A stretch of 64,000 bases of DNA, taken from the NCBI RefSeq assembly GCF_900112035.1, contig NZ_FOKC01000005.1, forward strand, positions 62,001 to 126,000, given 5' to 3'. The stretch is from Nocardioides alpinus. Lineage in GTDB: Bacteria; Actinomycetota; Actinomycetes; Propionibacteriales; Nocardioidaceae. This document shows, one piece after another, positions 44,844 through 53,592 of this stretch. Position 1 is the stretch's first letter; every line of letters begins with the position of its first letter. Under the pieces are notes generated by a model. That model made no database searches, had not been told where the DNA came from, and worked only from the letters and a program-made list of their open reading frames with translations. The position numbers and the translations under genes were made by a program.

Positions 44844-45479
44844 GTGAGCGAGGCAGCGATCGAGCACGCGGCGACACCGACGAACGCCTGGACCGCGAAC
44901 GTCTTCGCCAAGGGCGCACTGGTCCTCCTCCTGGTCCTCGCGCTGCTCTACCCGGACCAGGGCAACCTCCGCGACAAGGCGGCCGGCATGCGGGCCGTCG
45001 GCTACCCGCTGATCTCCTTCACCCTGCCGGTGCTGTGGTGGTCGCTGTGGCGTGAGCGGATGTCGTTCCCGTGGGTGTCGGACCTCCTCATCACGATCAC
45101 CTGCTTCAGCGACATCCTCGGCAACCGGATGGACCTCTACGACACCGTGGTGTGGTTCGACGACCTCATGCACTTCATGAACACCGGCCTCCTCGCCGCC
45201 GCGTTCATCCTGCTCACGCTGCCGCGCGACATCGGCTTCGGCCGGGTCCTCGAGCGGGCGCTCGCCTTCGGGGCGACCGCGGCGATCGCGTGGGAGGTGG
45301 CGGAGTTCTTCGCCTTCATCAGCAGGTCGACCGAGCGCGAGTTCGCGTACGCCGACACCTTGGGCGACCTCTCCCTCGGCGTCGCCGGGGCCGTGGTGGC
45401 CGCCGTCGTCATCCACCGCTCGTGGCACCACGGCCGGCTGCTAGATCCCGAGCGGCTGCCGCCCCGCGTCGCCGTCTGA
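44844..45479 (+). CDS. DUF2238-like membrane protein
   Basis: 211 residues from GTG 44844, six membrane segments. The acidic and histidine-bearing segments FDDLMHFMNTGLLAAAF, AAIAWEVAEFFAF and YADTLGDLSLGVAGAV resemble the DUF2238/YjdF family, which I recognise tentatively. Its function is unknown. It lies 64 bp after the CDF gene. Confidence 0.65.
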   Translation: MSEAAIEHAATPTNAWTANVFAKGALVLLLVLALLYPDQGNLRDKAAGMRAVGYPLISFTLPVLWWSLWRERMSFPWVSDLLITITCFSDILGNRMDLYDTVVWFDDLMHFMNTGLLAAAFILLTLPRDIGFGRVLERALAFGATAAIAWEVAEFFAFISRSTEREFAYADTLGDLSLGVAGAVVAAVVIHRSWHHGRLLDPERLPPRVAV

Positions 45480-45581
45480 GGTCCTGCGGCCGGGTTGACG
45501 CACTTCACACGGCCCGGGACTTGGATCGTTCCAATTTCTTCGTCAGACTGGACGCAGAGGTCCCAACCCGAGGAGAGACCC

Positions 45582-45824
45582 ATGCGTCTGATCGACGAGC
45601 TCAACGAGCTGCACGACTACTACGCGAGCAAGATCAACGAGGCCGTCGAGCACGACGACCTCCTGTCGGCCGACCAGCTGGCCCAGGCCTACGAGACCGA
45701 CGCCGTCCAGCTGATGGCCGAGCGCGAGGGCCTGACACACCTGCTCCCGCTGCCGCCCTTCGGCACCCGCGAGAGCTCCCTGCGCCGCGTCGTACGACGG
45801 CTGCGCGTCACCCGCGCCGCCTAG
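45582..45824 (+). CDS. Small conserved protein, unknown function
   Basis: 80 residues from ATG 45582, preceded by an AGGAGAG ribosome-binding site. It is largely helical (IDELNELHDYYASKINEAVE, DLLSADQLAQAYETDAVQLM) with a strongly basic tail (SLRRVVRRLRVTRAA) that could bind nucleic acid or the membrane. It has its own 100-bp leader: TTGACG (45495-45500) may be a -35 box. I do not recognise a family. Confidence 0.7.
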   Translation: MRLIDELNELHDYYASKINEAVEHDDLLSADQLAQAYETDAVQLMAEREGLTHLLPLPPFGTRESSLRRVVRRLRVTRAA

Positions 45825-45830
45825 GTCGGC

Positions 45831-46649
45831 CTAGTTGTCCGGGACGTCGTCGGGCAGCTGCATCTGACCCACCATCGGCACCACGTCGGCGATCGAGTCG
45901 ACGACCATCGTGGGCCGGTAGGGGAAGTCGGCGACCTGGTGGCGCTCGGTCGCGCCGGTGGCGACCAGGATCGTGCGCAGCCCGGCCTCGAGCCCGCTGA
46001 TGATGTCGGTGTCCATCCGGTCGCCGATCATCACCGTCGTCTCGGAGTGCGCCTCCAGCCGGTTGAGCGCGCTGCGCATCATGAGCGGGTTGGGCTTGCC
46101 GATGAAGTAGGGCTGACGGCCCGTCGCGGTGCTGATCAGCGCGGCGACCGAGCCCGTCGCGGGGAGCATCCCCTGGGCGCTCGGGCCGCTCGCGTCAGGA
46201 TTCGTGGCGATGAACCGTGCGCCGTTGTTGATCAGGCGGATCGCTCGCGTGATCGCCTCGAACGAGTACGTCCGGGTCTCCCCGAGCACGACGTAGTCGG
46301 GGTCCTGGTCGGTCATCACGTAGCCGATGTCGTGCACCGCCGCGGTCAGCCCCGTCTCACCCACGACGTAGGCCGATCCTCCCGGCCTCTGGTCGTCGAG
46401 GAACTGCGCGGTGGCCAGCGCCGACGTCCAGATCGACTCCTCCGGCACGTCGATCCCGCTGCTGCGCAGCAGCCGCACCCGCAGGTCGCGCGGGGTGAAG
46501 ATCGAGTTGTTCGTCAGCACCAGGAAGGGGATCTGGGCCTCGCGGAGGGCGGCGATGAACTCCTTCGCCCCGGGGATCGGGTCCTCCTCGCGCACGAGGA
46601 CCCCGTCCATGTCGGTCAGCCAGGTGCGTACGGGGCGGGGTTCGGTCAC
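45831..46649 (-). CDS. HAD-IIA family hydrolase (NagD-like)
   Basis: 272 residues from GTG 46649. Motifs: [15 protein letters not shown] (nucleophile), [29 protein letters not shown] and [18 protein letters not shown]. NagD-like enzymes dephosphorylate UMP, GMP or sugar phosphates. It overlaps the upstream DUF305 gene by 4 bp (GTGA), so both are translated together. It is convergent with the small helical protein gene, 6 bp apart. Confidence 0.92.
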   Translation of the reverse strand: MTEPRPVRTWLTDMDGVLVREEDPIPGAKEFIAALREAQIPFLVLTNNSIFTPRDLRVRLLRSSGIDVPEESIWTSALATAQFLDDQRPGGSAYVVGETGLTAAVHDIGYVMTDQDPDYVVLGETRTYSFEAITRAIRLINNGARFIATNPDASGPSAQGMLPATGSVAALISTATGRQPYFIGKPNPLMMRSALNRLEAHSETTVMIGDRMDTDIISGLEAGLRTILVATGATERHQVADFPYRPTMVVDSIADVVPMVGQMQLPDDVPDN

Positions 46650-47248
46650 GGACCCATTGTCGACCACTCGGCCCGCATCCACCTGATCTCGTCCATCTGG
46701 TCGTTGCGGATCTTCGTGGCGAGGTCACCGACCGCCTCGTGCTCGTCGAGCCCCCGCACCAGCAGCTGCTGCGACATCATGACCGCCGCCATGTGGTGGC
46801 CGATCATGTCCTCGAGGAACACCCGGTCGAGCGCGTCACCGCTGAGCGCGGTGAGGTCGCGCATCATCGGCTCGTACGCCGAGTCCGCACGCTCGTCGGG
46901 GTACCACGCGGCCAGCCATCCCTCCATCGACGTGATCTGGGCTGACTGCGTCGCCACGACGTCGCGGCCGAAGGCGCGCATCTCGGGCCGCTCGGAACGG
47001 CTGAGCTCCTCGGCCGCGGCGACCGCTTCGCGGTGGTGGGCCACCATCTCGATCAGGTAGTCGGCCTCGCTGGTCACCACGGCGGAGTGGTGGGGCATGC
47101 CGCCGGCACCACCCATCCACCCGGACGTCGACAGGGAGTGGCGGCCCCATCCCGGGTCGTCGTCGGCGTGCACCCAGACCATGCCGGCGGTGCCGAGCCC
47201 CAGCAGCACCACGACGGCGGCGGCCACGATCGCGACCATGCGCTTCAT
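46646..47248 (-). CDS. DUF305 family membrane-anchored copper/metal-related protein
   Basis: 200 residues from ATG 47248 with a strong AGGAGGT ribosome-binding site. An N-terminal helix ([20 protein letters not shown]) anchors it, and a four-helix ferritin-like DUF305 domain follows, with [13 protein letters not shown] and [17 protein letters not shown] supplying His and Met residues. DUF305 proteins are linked to copper and other metal stress. It is divergent from chrA (145 bp). Confidence 0.88.
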   Translation of the reverse strand: MKRMVAIVAAAVVVLLGLGTAGMVWVHADDDPGWGRHSLSTSGWMGGAGGMPHHSAVVTSEADYLIEMVAHHREAVAAAEELSRSERPEMRAFGRDVVATQSAQITSMEGWLAAWYPDERADSAYEPMMRDLTALSGDALDRVFLEDMIGHHMAAVMMSQQLLVRGLDEHEAVGDLATKIRNDQMDEIRWMRAEWSTMGP

Positions 47249-47365
47249 CGCTGCACCTCCTGTGCGTCTCCCTCGATCGTGCTCCTCGCGGCCCACGGGG
47301 GTCAGGGTCGAAGGGCCCCACCTGTCCGGGCACCTCACGCTTAGTCGACTCGTCCGCTTGACTTT

Positions 47366-47385
47366 CGAACCGCCCAGACGGTTCG
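47366..47385. promoter_or_regulatory. Dyad upstream of chrA, candidate operator
   Basis: A 7-bp inverted repeat, CGAACCG (47366-47372) and CGGTTCG (47379-47385), with a 6-nt centre, 9 bp before the chrA start. A TTGACT hexamer (47358-47363) lies immediately upstream and could be a -35 box, which would place the dyad across the promoter. No adjacent regulator gene is seen. Confidence 0.4.
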
Positions 47386-47393
47386 GTGCTCCC

Positions 47394-48758
47394 GTGACCG
47401 CACCGGAGAAGTCCACGCGTGACGTGATCCCGCTGCGGGTGGCGGCGCGAGCCTGGTTCGCGATCTCCCTGCAGACCTTCGGCGGGCCGGCCGGCCAGAT
47501 CGCCGTCATGCAGCGCACGCTCGTCGACGAGAAGCGCTGGATCGGCCAGCAGCGGTTCCTCTTCGCGCTGTCCTACTGCACGCTGCTCCCCGGCCCCGAG
47601 GCCCAGCAGCTCGCGACCTACGTCGGGTGGCTCCTCAACGGCGTCCGCGGCGCGCTCGTCGCGGGTCTCCTCTTCATTCTTCCCGGCGTCGTGGCGCTGC
47701 TCGTCCTGTCAGGCGTCTACGTCGCCTTCGGCGACACCACCCTCGTCGAGTCGCTCTTCCTCGGCCTCGCCCCCGCCGTGATCGCGATCGTCCTGCAGGC
47801 CGTGGTCCGCGTCGGCCGCAAGGGCCTGGGCCACCCGGCCCTCGTCGCGCTGGCGGTCGTGTCGTTCGTGGCACTCACGTTCTTCGGCGTCCCGTTCCCC
47901 GCCGTGGTGCTCGCGGCGGCGGTCATCGGGTGGTTCCTGGGGCGTCGGATCCCGACCCTCACCCGGGCGCCGAGGGCCGCGGTCGACGACGGGCCTCCGC
48001 CGCTGGTCAGCGACGACGCGCTCCACGCCGAGCGCCCGTCCGGCCGGCGTTCCGCCCTGATCCTCGTGATCGGGCTGGTGGTGTGGTTCGCCCCGGTGGC
48101 CCTCGCCGCGCTCGCCTTCGGGCGCAGCAGCATCTTCGTCGACCAGGGGCTGTTCTTCTCAGGCGCGGCGGTGGTGACCTTCGGCGGTGCGTACGCCGTC
48201 CTGGCCTACGTCGCGCAGCAGGCCGTCGAGGTCTACGGCTGGCTCGCGCCGGGCGAGATGGTCCGAGGGCTCGCGCTCGCCGAGACGACTCCCGGCCCGC
48301 TGATCATGGTCGTGCAGTTCGTCGCCTTCGTCGGCGCCTACCGCGCGCCTGGCGAGCTCGACCCGTGGGTCGCCGCCGTCATTGCTGCCCTGCTGACGAC
48401 GTGGGTCACGTTCGTCCCGTGCTTCCTCTTCATCCTGCTCGGAGCTCCCTACGTCGAGCGCCTCCGCGGCAACCGCGACCTCGCTGCCGCGCTGGCGGGC
48501 ATCACCGCCGCCGTGGTCGGGGTGATCGCGAGCCTCGCGATCTTCTTCGCCCTGCACACCCTCTTCGACGAGACCGGCCGGGTCACGGCCGGCCCGCTCG
48601 ACCTCGAGTACCCCCACCTGGCGTCGCTCGACTGGGCGTCGCTCGCGATCACCGCGCTGGGGTGCGCGCTGATCTTCTGGCGGGGCTGGTCGGTGCTGCG
48701 CACCCTCGGCGCGTGCGCGCTCGCGGGCGTGGTGATCGGGCTGGCGCTGGCGGCCTGA
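47394..48758 (+). CDS. chrA: Chromate transporter, ChrA family
   Basis: 454 residues from GTG 47394. Two CHR domains of about 180 residues are repeated: the first shows FAISLQTFGGPAGQIAVMQR and LPGPEAQQLATYVG, the second VTFGGAYAVLAYVAQQAV and LAETTPGPLIMVVQFVAF. About ten membrane helices. ChrA exports chromate by ion exchange and gives chromate resistance; other oxyanions are possible. It is divergent from the DUF305 gene. Confidence 0.93.
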   Translation: MTAPEKSTRDVIPLRVAARAWFAISLQTFGGPAGQIAVMQRTLVDEKRWIGQQRFLFALSYCTLLPGPEAQQLATYVGWLLNGVRGALVAGLLFILPGVVALLVLSGVYVAFGDTTLVESLFLGLAPAVIAIVLQAVVRVGRKGLGHPALVALAVVSFVALTFFGVPFPAVVLAAAVIGWFLGRRIPTLTRAPRAAVDDGPPPLVSDDALHAERPSGRRSALILVIGLVVWFAPVALAALAFGRSSIFVDQGLFFSGAAVVTFGGAYAVLAYVAQQAVEVYGWLAPGEMVRGLALAETTPGPLIMVVQFVAFVGAYRAPGELDPWVAAVIAALLTTWVTFVPCFLFILLGAPYVERLRGNRDLAAALAGITAAVVGVIASLAIFFALHTLFDETGRVTAGPLDLEYPHLASLDWASLAITALGCALIFWRGWSVLRTLGACALAGVVIGLALAA

Positions 48759-48767
48759 GGGCCCCGC

Positions 48768-51272
48768 TCAGGTCGCGGTCGCGACCTCGTCGGCCGTCTG
48801 GTGCACCGGGTGGCTGCGCTCCAGCCTGGCGCCCTCGACATCGACGTCCGGGAGGATCCGGTCGAGCCACTTCGGCAGCCACCAGGCGCTCTCGCCCAGG
48901 AGGTGCATCGCGGCCGGGATGAGCAGCATCCGCACCACGAAGGCGTCGAGCAGCACGCCGAAGGCCAGTCCGAAACCGATCGGCTTGATGGTGGCGTCGT
49001 GGGAGAAGATGAAGCCTGCGAAGACCGAGATCATGATGATCGCCGCGGCGGTCACGACCGCCCGCCCCGCGCGCAGGCCGTGCTGCACCGCCACCCGTGC
49101 CGGTGCCCCGTGGGCGTAGGCCTCGCGCATGCCGGAGACCAGGAACAGCTGGTAGTCCATCGCCAGGCCGAACAGGATGCCCGTGGCGATGATCGGCAGG
49201 AAGCTCAGCACCGGCCCCGGCGCGTGCACGCCGAAGAGGTCGGACAGGAACCCGATCTGGAAGATCGCGGTGATCCCGCCGAAGGCCGCGAGCAGCGACA
49301 GCACGAAGCCGAGCGTCGCGGTGAGCGGCACCAGGATCGAGCGGAAGACCAGGATCAGGATGAGCAGCGACAGCCCGACCACGAGCACGAGGTAGAGCGG
49401 AAGCACCTCGGACAGCTTGTCCGAGATGTCGATGCCGGCGCTGGCGTTGCCGGCGACGCCGAGCGTGGCCTCGCCCCCGGCGGCGGTCTCCGGGGTCAGG
49501 TTGCGCAGGTTCTGGACGAGCTCCGCGGTCGACTCGCTCGACGGTGAGCCGGCGGGGATGACCTGGAAGGCCAGTGCCGACCGGTCCTGCGAGGCGCCGA
49601 TGGGCACGACGGCCTCCACGTTCCAGGTCTGGCCGAGCGCCTCGCCGATCGCGGCCTGCTCCGCGAGCACGTCGTCCTCGCCGACGGGTGCGGGCAGGTC
49701 GGCGACGACCAGCAGGGGGCCGTTGGACCCGTCGCCGAACTTCTGCGCCTGGATGTCGTACGCCTTGAAGCCGGCGGAGTCCGGCGGCTGGGTCGAGCCG
49801 TCGGGGAGGCCGAGGCGCATCTGGGTCGCGGGTGCAGCGATGACCAGCAGGGCGGCCACGCCGAGCCCGAGGACGGTCCATGCGCGGGTGGTGCTCATCG
49901 GCTTGTCACGGTCGGTGATCTTCGCGTCGTCCTCGTACGCCTCTCCCGTGGCGAGGCGGGCACGCTCGCGGCGGCGCAGGATCCGCGGACCCACCAGCGC
50001 GAGGACGGCCGGGGTGAGGGTGATGGCCATCAGGATGGCGACGAGCACGGCGACGGCGCCGACGGTGCCCATCAGGCCGAGGAACCCGACCCCGGTGACG
50101 TTGAGCGCGAGCAGCGCCACGATGACGGTGACGCCGGCGAAGACGACCGCGTTGCCGGACGTGCCGTTGGCCAGCCCGATCGACTCGTGCAGGTCGGCGC
50201 CCTGCTTCAGCTGGCGGCGGTGGCGGTTGATGATGAAGAGCGAGTAGTCGATGCCGACCGCGAGCCCGAGCATCACGCCGAGCACGGGGGTGACGGAGAC
50301 GAACTCCACGAGCCCGGAGAAGGACAGCGAGGCCAGCGACGCGACCCCGACCCCCAGCAGCGCGGTGAGCAGCGGCAGGGCGGCGCCGAGCACGGTGCCG
50401 AGCATGACGAAGAGGACGACGGCGGCCACGACGACGCCGGCGATCTCGCCGGGACCGAGGATCGACGGCACGGTCTGGGCGATGTCCTGCGAGGGGTGGA
50501 CGTCGACACCGTCGATGCCGGCCTCGGCGACGAGGTCCTCGATCTCGGTCTTGACCTCTGCGGTGACCTCGTTGGTCGACACGTCGAACGTCACGTTGGC
50601 GACGGCGGCGGAGCCGTCCTCGGAGACTGTGCGGAAGCCGGACGAGAGGTCGGACACGGTGGCGCCCTGCTCCAGCTGGGGGGCCTGCTCGTCGATCCTG
50701 GCCTGCTGCCGGTCCAGCTCGGCCTGGCCGTCGTCGAGCTGCTGCTCGGCGGCATCGAGCTGGCCGCGGATCGAGGCGAGGGTGCCGTCCTCGCGCGCCT
50801 GCGTGCGCTGGGCGGCGAGCGCCTCGCGCCCGCCGTCGATCTGTGCCTGGCCCGCCGTGAGCTGGGCCTGGCCGTCGGTGAGCTGGGCCTTGCCGTCCGC
50901 CACCCGCTGCGCCGACGAGTCCAGCTGCTCCTGCGTGGCGAAGGGGTCCGCCACGTCCGCGACGCTCTCGACCTCCGCGACCCGGTCGAACAGCGCCACC
51001 AGCTCGTCCTCCTGCGCGGCGGTGAAGGCGGAGCCGTCGCTGGTCTCCGCGACGATCGCGCCGGCACCGCCACCGGCGCCCTCGAAGTCGCGCTCCAGCT
51101 GCTGGGAGACCCGCGTCGTCGGGGTGTCGGGGAGCGTGATGTTCGTCGACAGGGCGCCGGCGAAGGACACGTACGTCACTGCGCTCAGCGCCAGGACGGC
51201 CAGCCACGCGCCGATCACGGTCCAGTGGCGGCGGGCTGCGAAACGACCGAGGCGGTAGAGGAGCTCAGCCAT
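48768..51272 (-). CDS. MMPL/RND family transporter
   Basis: 834 residues from ATG 51272. Two six-helix halves of an RND-type transporter are evident (GVVVAAVVLFVMLGTVLGAA; LVVGLSLLILILVFRSILV; ATGILFGLAMDYQLFLVSGM). Between the first helix and the first bundle lies a long coiled coil (Gln/Ala heptads, around 130-240), typical of actinobacterial YdfJ-like MMPL proteins. It exports lipids, drugs or peptides. It is downstream of and probably controlled by the TetR gene, 50 bp apart. Confidence 0.93.
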   Translation of the reverse strand: MAELLYRLGRFAARRHWTVIGAWLAVLALSAVTYVSFAGALSTNITLPDTPTTRVSQQLERDFEGAGGGAGAIVAETSDGSAFTAAQEDELVALFDRVAEVESVADVADPFATQEQLDSSAQRVADGKAQLTDGQAQLTAGQAQIDGGREALAAQRTQAREDGTLASIRGQLDAAEQQLDDGQAELDRQQARIDEQAPQLEQGATVSDLSSGFRTVSEDGSAAVANVTFDVSTNEVTAEVKTEIEDLVAEAGIDGVDVHPSQDIAQTVPSILGPGEIAGVVVAAVVLFVMLGTVLGAALPLLTALLGVGVASLASLSFSGLVEFVSVTPVLGVMLGLAVGIDYSLFIINRHRRQLKQGADLHESIGLANGTSGNAVVFAGVTVIVALLALNVTGVGFLGLMGTVGAVAVLVAILMAITLTPAVLALVGPRILRRRERARLATGEAYEDDAKITDRDKPMSTTRAWTVLGLGVAALLVIAAPATQMRLGLPDGSTQPPDSAGFKAYDIQAQKFGDGSNGPLLVVADLPAPVGEDDVLAEQAAIGEALGQTWNVEAVVPIGASQDRSALAFQVIPAGSPSSESTAELVQNLRNLTPETAAGGEATLGVAGNASAGIDISDKLSEVLPLYLVLVVGLSLLILILVFRSILVPLTATLGFVLSLLAAFGGITAIFQIGFLSDLFGVHAPGPVLSFLPIIATGILFGLAMDYQLFLVSGMREAYAHGAPARVAVQHGLRAGRAVVTAAAIIMISVFAGFIFSHDATIKPIGFGLAFGVLLDAFVVRMLLIPAAMHLLGESAWWLPKWLDRILPDVDVEGARLERSHPVHQTADEVATAT

Positions 51273-51322
51273 GTCGGGGGACCGGCCTTTCGTGCAGGGG
51301 ACGGATGGGGGCGGACGCGTGA

Positions 51323-51988
51323 TCAGCCGGCATAGCCGGTCCGGAGCCGGTGCAGCAGGCGGTCGAGCAGGTGGTCCCAGTCGGTGCGGGCAGACGTGGG
51401 TACGTCGGTGGGCAGGTCGTGGTGATCCTCGACCCACCGCTGACCGATGGCGGCGAGCCCACTGGTCAGCAGCGTCAGGGTGAGCTCGAGGTCGAGCGCG
51501 TCGACGCCGGGCGCTCGCGCCACGAGTCGTTCACGCAGCCGCCCGACGACGTGCTCGAGCGCGGTGCGCGCGATCGTGTCGGCGCGCTCGTCGGCCGGGT
51601 CCGGTCGGCCGAGGACCCGGTGGACGGTGGCGATGGCGGCAGGCAGGTCGACCGAACGGGTGGACTCGCACAGCGCATCGAGGGCCGCACGGCTGCCGGC
51701 CGCACCCTGGGGGAGGGACGCGGTGCCGCGATCGAGGCTCTCGAGGAGCTCGACGGTGACCTCGGTGAAGATCTGCTCGCAGACGGCGACGAGCAGCTGG
51801 TCGATGCCGGAGAAGTGGTTGAAGACGGTCCGCCGCGAGACGCCGGCGACCGTCGCCACGCCCTCGACGGTGAAGCCGTCGGCGCCGTGCTCGGTAGCGA
51901 GGGCGCGGGCCGCCTCGACGATGGCGGCGTGCCGCTGACCGCGCAGGTGGCTGCGCCGGTCGGAGGGCGTCGAGCAGATCACCCTCAC
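51323..51988 (-). CDS. TetR family transcriptional regulator
   Basis: 221 residues from GTG 51988; GTG 51982 is an alternative. The helix-turn-helix is GFTVEGVATVAGVSRRTVFN, about residues 40-60, followed by a divergent ligand domain. A perfect 15-bp palindrome (TTGCACTCAGTGCAA) lies 4 bp upstream of its start and is the obvious operator, so it should repress its own operon, including the MMPL transporter gene. The inducer is unknown. Confidence 0.92.
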   Translation of the reverse strand: MRVICSTPSDRRSHLRGQRHAAIVEAARALATEHGADGFTVEGVATVAGVSRRTVFNHFSGIDQLLVAVCEQIFTEVTVELLESLDRGTASLPQGAAGSRAALDALCESTRSVDLPAAIATVHRVLGRPDPADERADTIARTALEHVVGRLRERLVARAPGVDALDLELTLTLLTSGLAAIGQRWVEDHHDLPTDVPTSARTDWDHLLDRLLHRLRTGYAG

Positions 51989-51992
51989 ATTG

Positions 51993-52007
51993 TTGCACTC
52001 AGTGCAA
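51993..52007. promoter_or_regulatory. Perfect palindromic operator TTGCACTCAGTGCAA
   Basis: Two 7-bp arms around one base, just before the TetR start on the minus strand and 61 bp before the divergent gene at 52069. TetR repressors characteristically bind such 15-16 bp dyads. TTTGCAC/GTGCAA sites of this kind are familiar for efflux-pump repressors; here the match is by eye. It may also affect the divergent gene. Confidence 0.8.
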
Positions 52008-52068
52008 ATAGGTCGGGCATCGTCGCCCGACCCCGGGCTCGGTTGACGTGGTCGGACAGGATCTCCGC

Positions 52069-53583
52069 ATGACGGATGCAGCGCCCCCGGCAGATCCCGC
52101 CCCCGGACCCGCACCCGGTCCCGGTCTCGGAGCATGGTCCGCCGCGGCGCTGGTCTTCGGCTCCTCGGCCGCCGTCCTGGTCGTCGAGCTGGTCGCGCTG
52201 CGGCTGATGGCGCCCTACTACGGGTTGACGCTCGAGACGAACACGATGGTGATCGGGTTGGCCCTGACCGCCATCGCCGCGGGCACCTGGGCCGGCGGGT
52301 GGAGCGCCGACCGCGTCGCTCCGCGCCAGCTGCTGGGACCCCTGCTCGGGATCTCCGGGGCCGCGGTCGCACTGACGCCGACCCTCGTCCGGGGTGCGGC
52401 GGCCTCGGGCAACCCTGGCCTCCTGCTGGTGATGGCGACCCTGTCGATCCTCGTCCCGGGGGCGCTGCTCTCGGCGGTGACGCCGGTCGTCATCAAGCTG
52501 CGGCTCACCAGCCTCCACCAGACCGGCAGCGTCGTCGGCCACCTGTCGGGGGTCGGCACCGTCGGGGCGATCGTCGGCACCGTGCTGACCGGCTTCGTGC
52601 TGATCTCACGCGTGCCCGTCAGCGGGATCCTGGTCGGACTCGGCATCGCGCTGCTGGTGACCTCGGTCGCGGTCCAGGTGGCCGGTCGCCGCGGCCGCGG
52701 CGACGTCGTGCTGGCCCTCGTCGTGGCGCTGGCGGGCCTCGGTGCGGCGACCTCGCCGAGCGGCTGCGACGTCGAGACGACGTACCACTGCCTCGCGGTC
52801 ACCGCCGACCCCGACCGCCCCACCGGCCGGACCCTGGTGCTCGACGGGTTGCGCCACTCCTACGTCGACCTCGACGACCCGACGTACCTCGAGTTCGCCT
52901 ACGTACGGGCGATGGCGGCGGTGACCGACACCGCGTTCGCGGCGGACCAGCCGCTGGCGGCCTACCACCTCGGCGCGGGTGGCCTGACCCTTCCGCGCTA
53001 CCTCTCCGCGACGCGTCCGGGCACGGCGAGCAACGTGTCCGAGATCGACGCCGGGGTGGTGGCGGCGGACGTACGCCTGCTGGGCGGCTCCCTGCCGGAC
53101 GGCGTCGAGGTCGACGTCGAGGACGGTCGCCTCGCGATCGCCGACCTGGCCCCCGACAGCCTCGACCTCATCGTCGGCGACGCCTTCGGGGGCGTCAGCG
53201 TCCCGTGGCACCTCGCGACCGTCGAGGCGGTCGGCGGGCTCGAGGACGCCCTGGCCGAGGACGGCGTCTACGTCGCCAACCTCATCGACTTCGGTCCGCT
53301 CGACTTCGCCCGTGCCGCCGTCGCGACGACGGCGGACGCCTTCGACCACGTGGCTCTCCTCGCCGAGCCGTCCGCGCTGGCGGGCGAGGGCGGCGGCAAC
53401 CTGGTCGTGTTCGCCTCGGACGCCCCGCTCGACGTCGCCGCCGTGGTCGGGGCGATGCGAGAGCGCGACCTCGGGTGGGAGGCGCTGGAGGGCGGCGACC
53501 TGGAGACCTGGATCGGCGACGCGCCCGTCCTCACCGACGACTACGCGCCCGTCGACCAGCTGCTCACGCCGTACGCCCGCTAG
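52069..53583 (+). CDS. Membrane spermidine-synthase-like protein
   Basis: 504 residues from ATG 52069. Six or seven N-terminal membrane helices (for example VFGSSAAVLVVELVALRLM, MVIGLALTAIAAGTWAGGW) are followed by a Rossmann methyltransferase-like domain (AYHLGAGGLTLPRYLSA, SEIDAGVVAADVRLL, DLIVGDAFGG). This SpeE-like layout occurs in fused spermidine-synthase/MFS-like proteins. Polyamine synthesis is not proven. It is divergent from the TetR gene, with the operator in the gap. Confidence 0.82.
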   Translation: MTDAAPPADPAPGPAPGPGLGAWSAAALVFGSSAAVLVVELVALRLMAPYYGLTLETNTMVIGLALTAIAAGTWAGGWSADRVAPRQLLGPLLGISGAAVALTPTLVRGAAASGNPGLLLVMATLSILVPGALLSAVTPVVIKLRLTSLHQTGSVVGHLSGVGTVGAIVGTVLTGFVLISRVPVSGILVGLGIALLVTSVAVQVAGRRGRGDVVLALVVALAGLGAATSPSGCDVETTYHCLAVTADPDRPTGRTLVLDGLRHSYVDLDDPTYLEFAYVRAMAAVTDTAFAADQPLAAYHLGAGGLTLPRYLSATRPGTASNVSEIDAGVVAADVRLLGGSLPDGVEVDVEDGRLAIADLAPDSLDLIVGDAFGGVSVPWHLATVEAVGGLEDALAEDGVYVANLIDFGPLDFARAAVATTADAFDHVALLAEPSALAGEGGGNLVVFASDAPLDVAAVVGAMRERDLGWEALEGGDLETWIGDAPVLTDDYAPVDQLLTPYAR

Positions 53584-53592
53584 CCCACCGCG

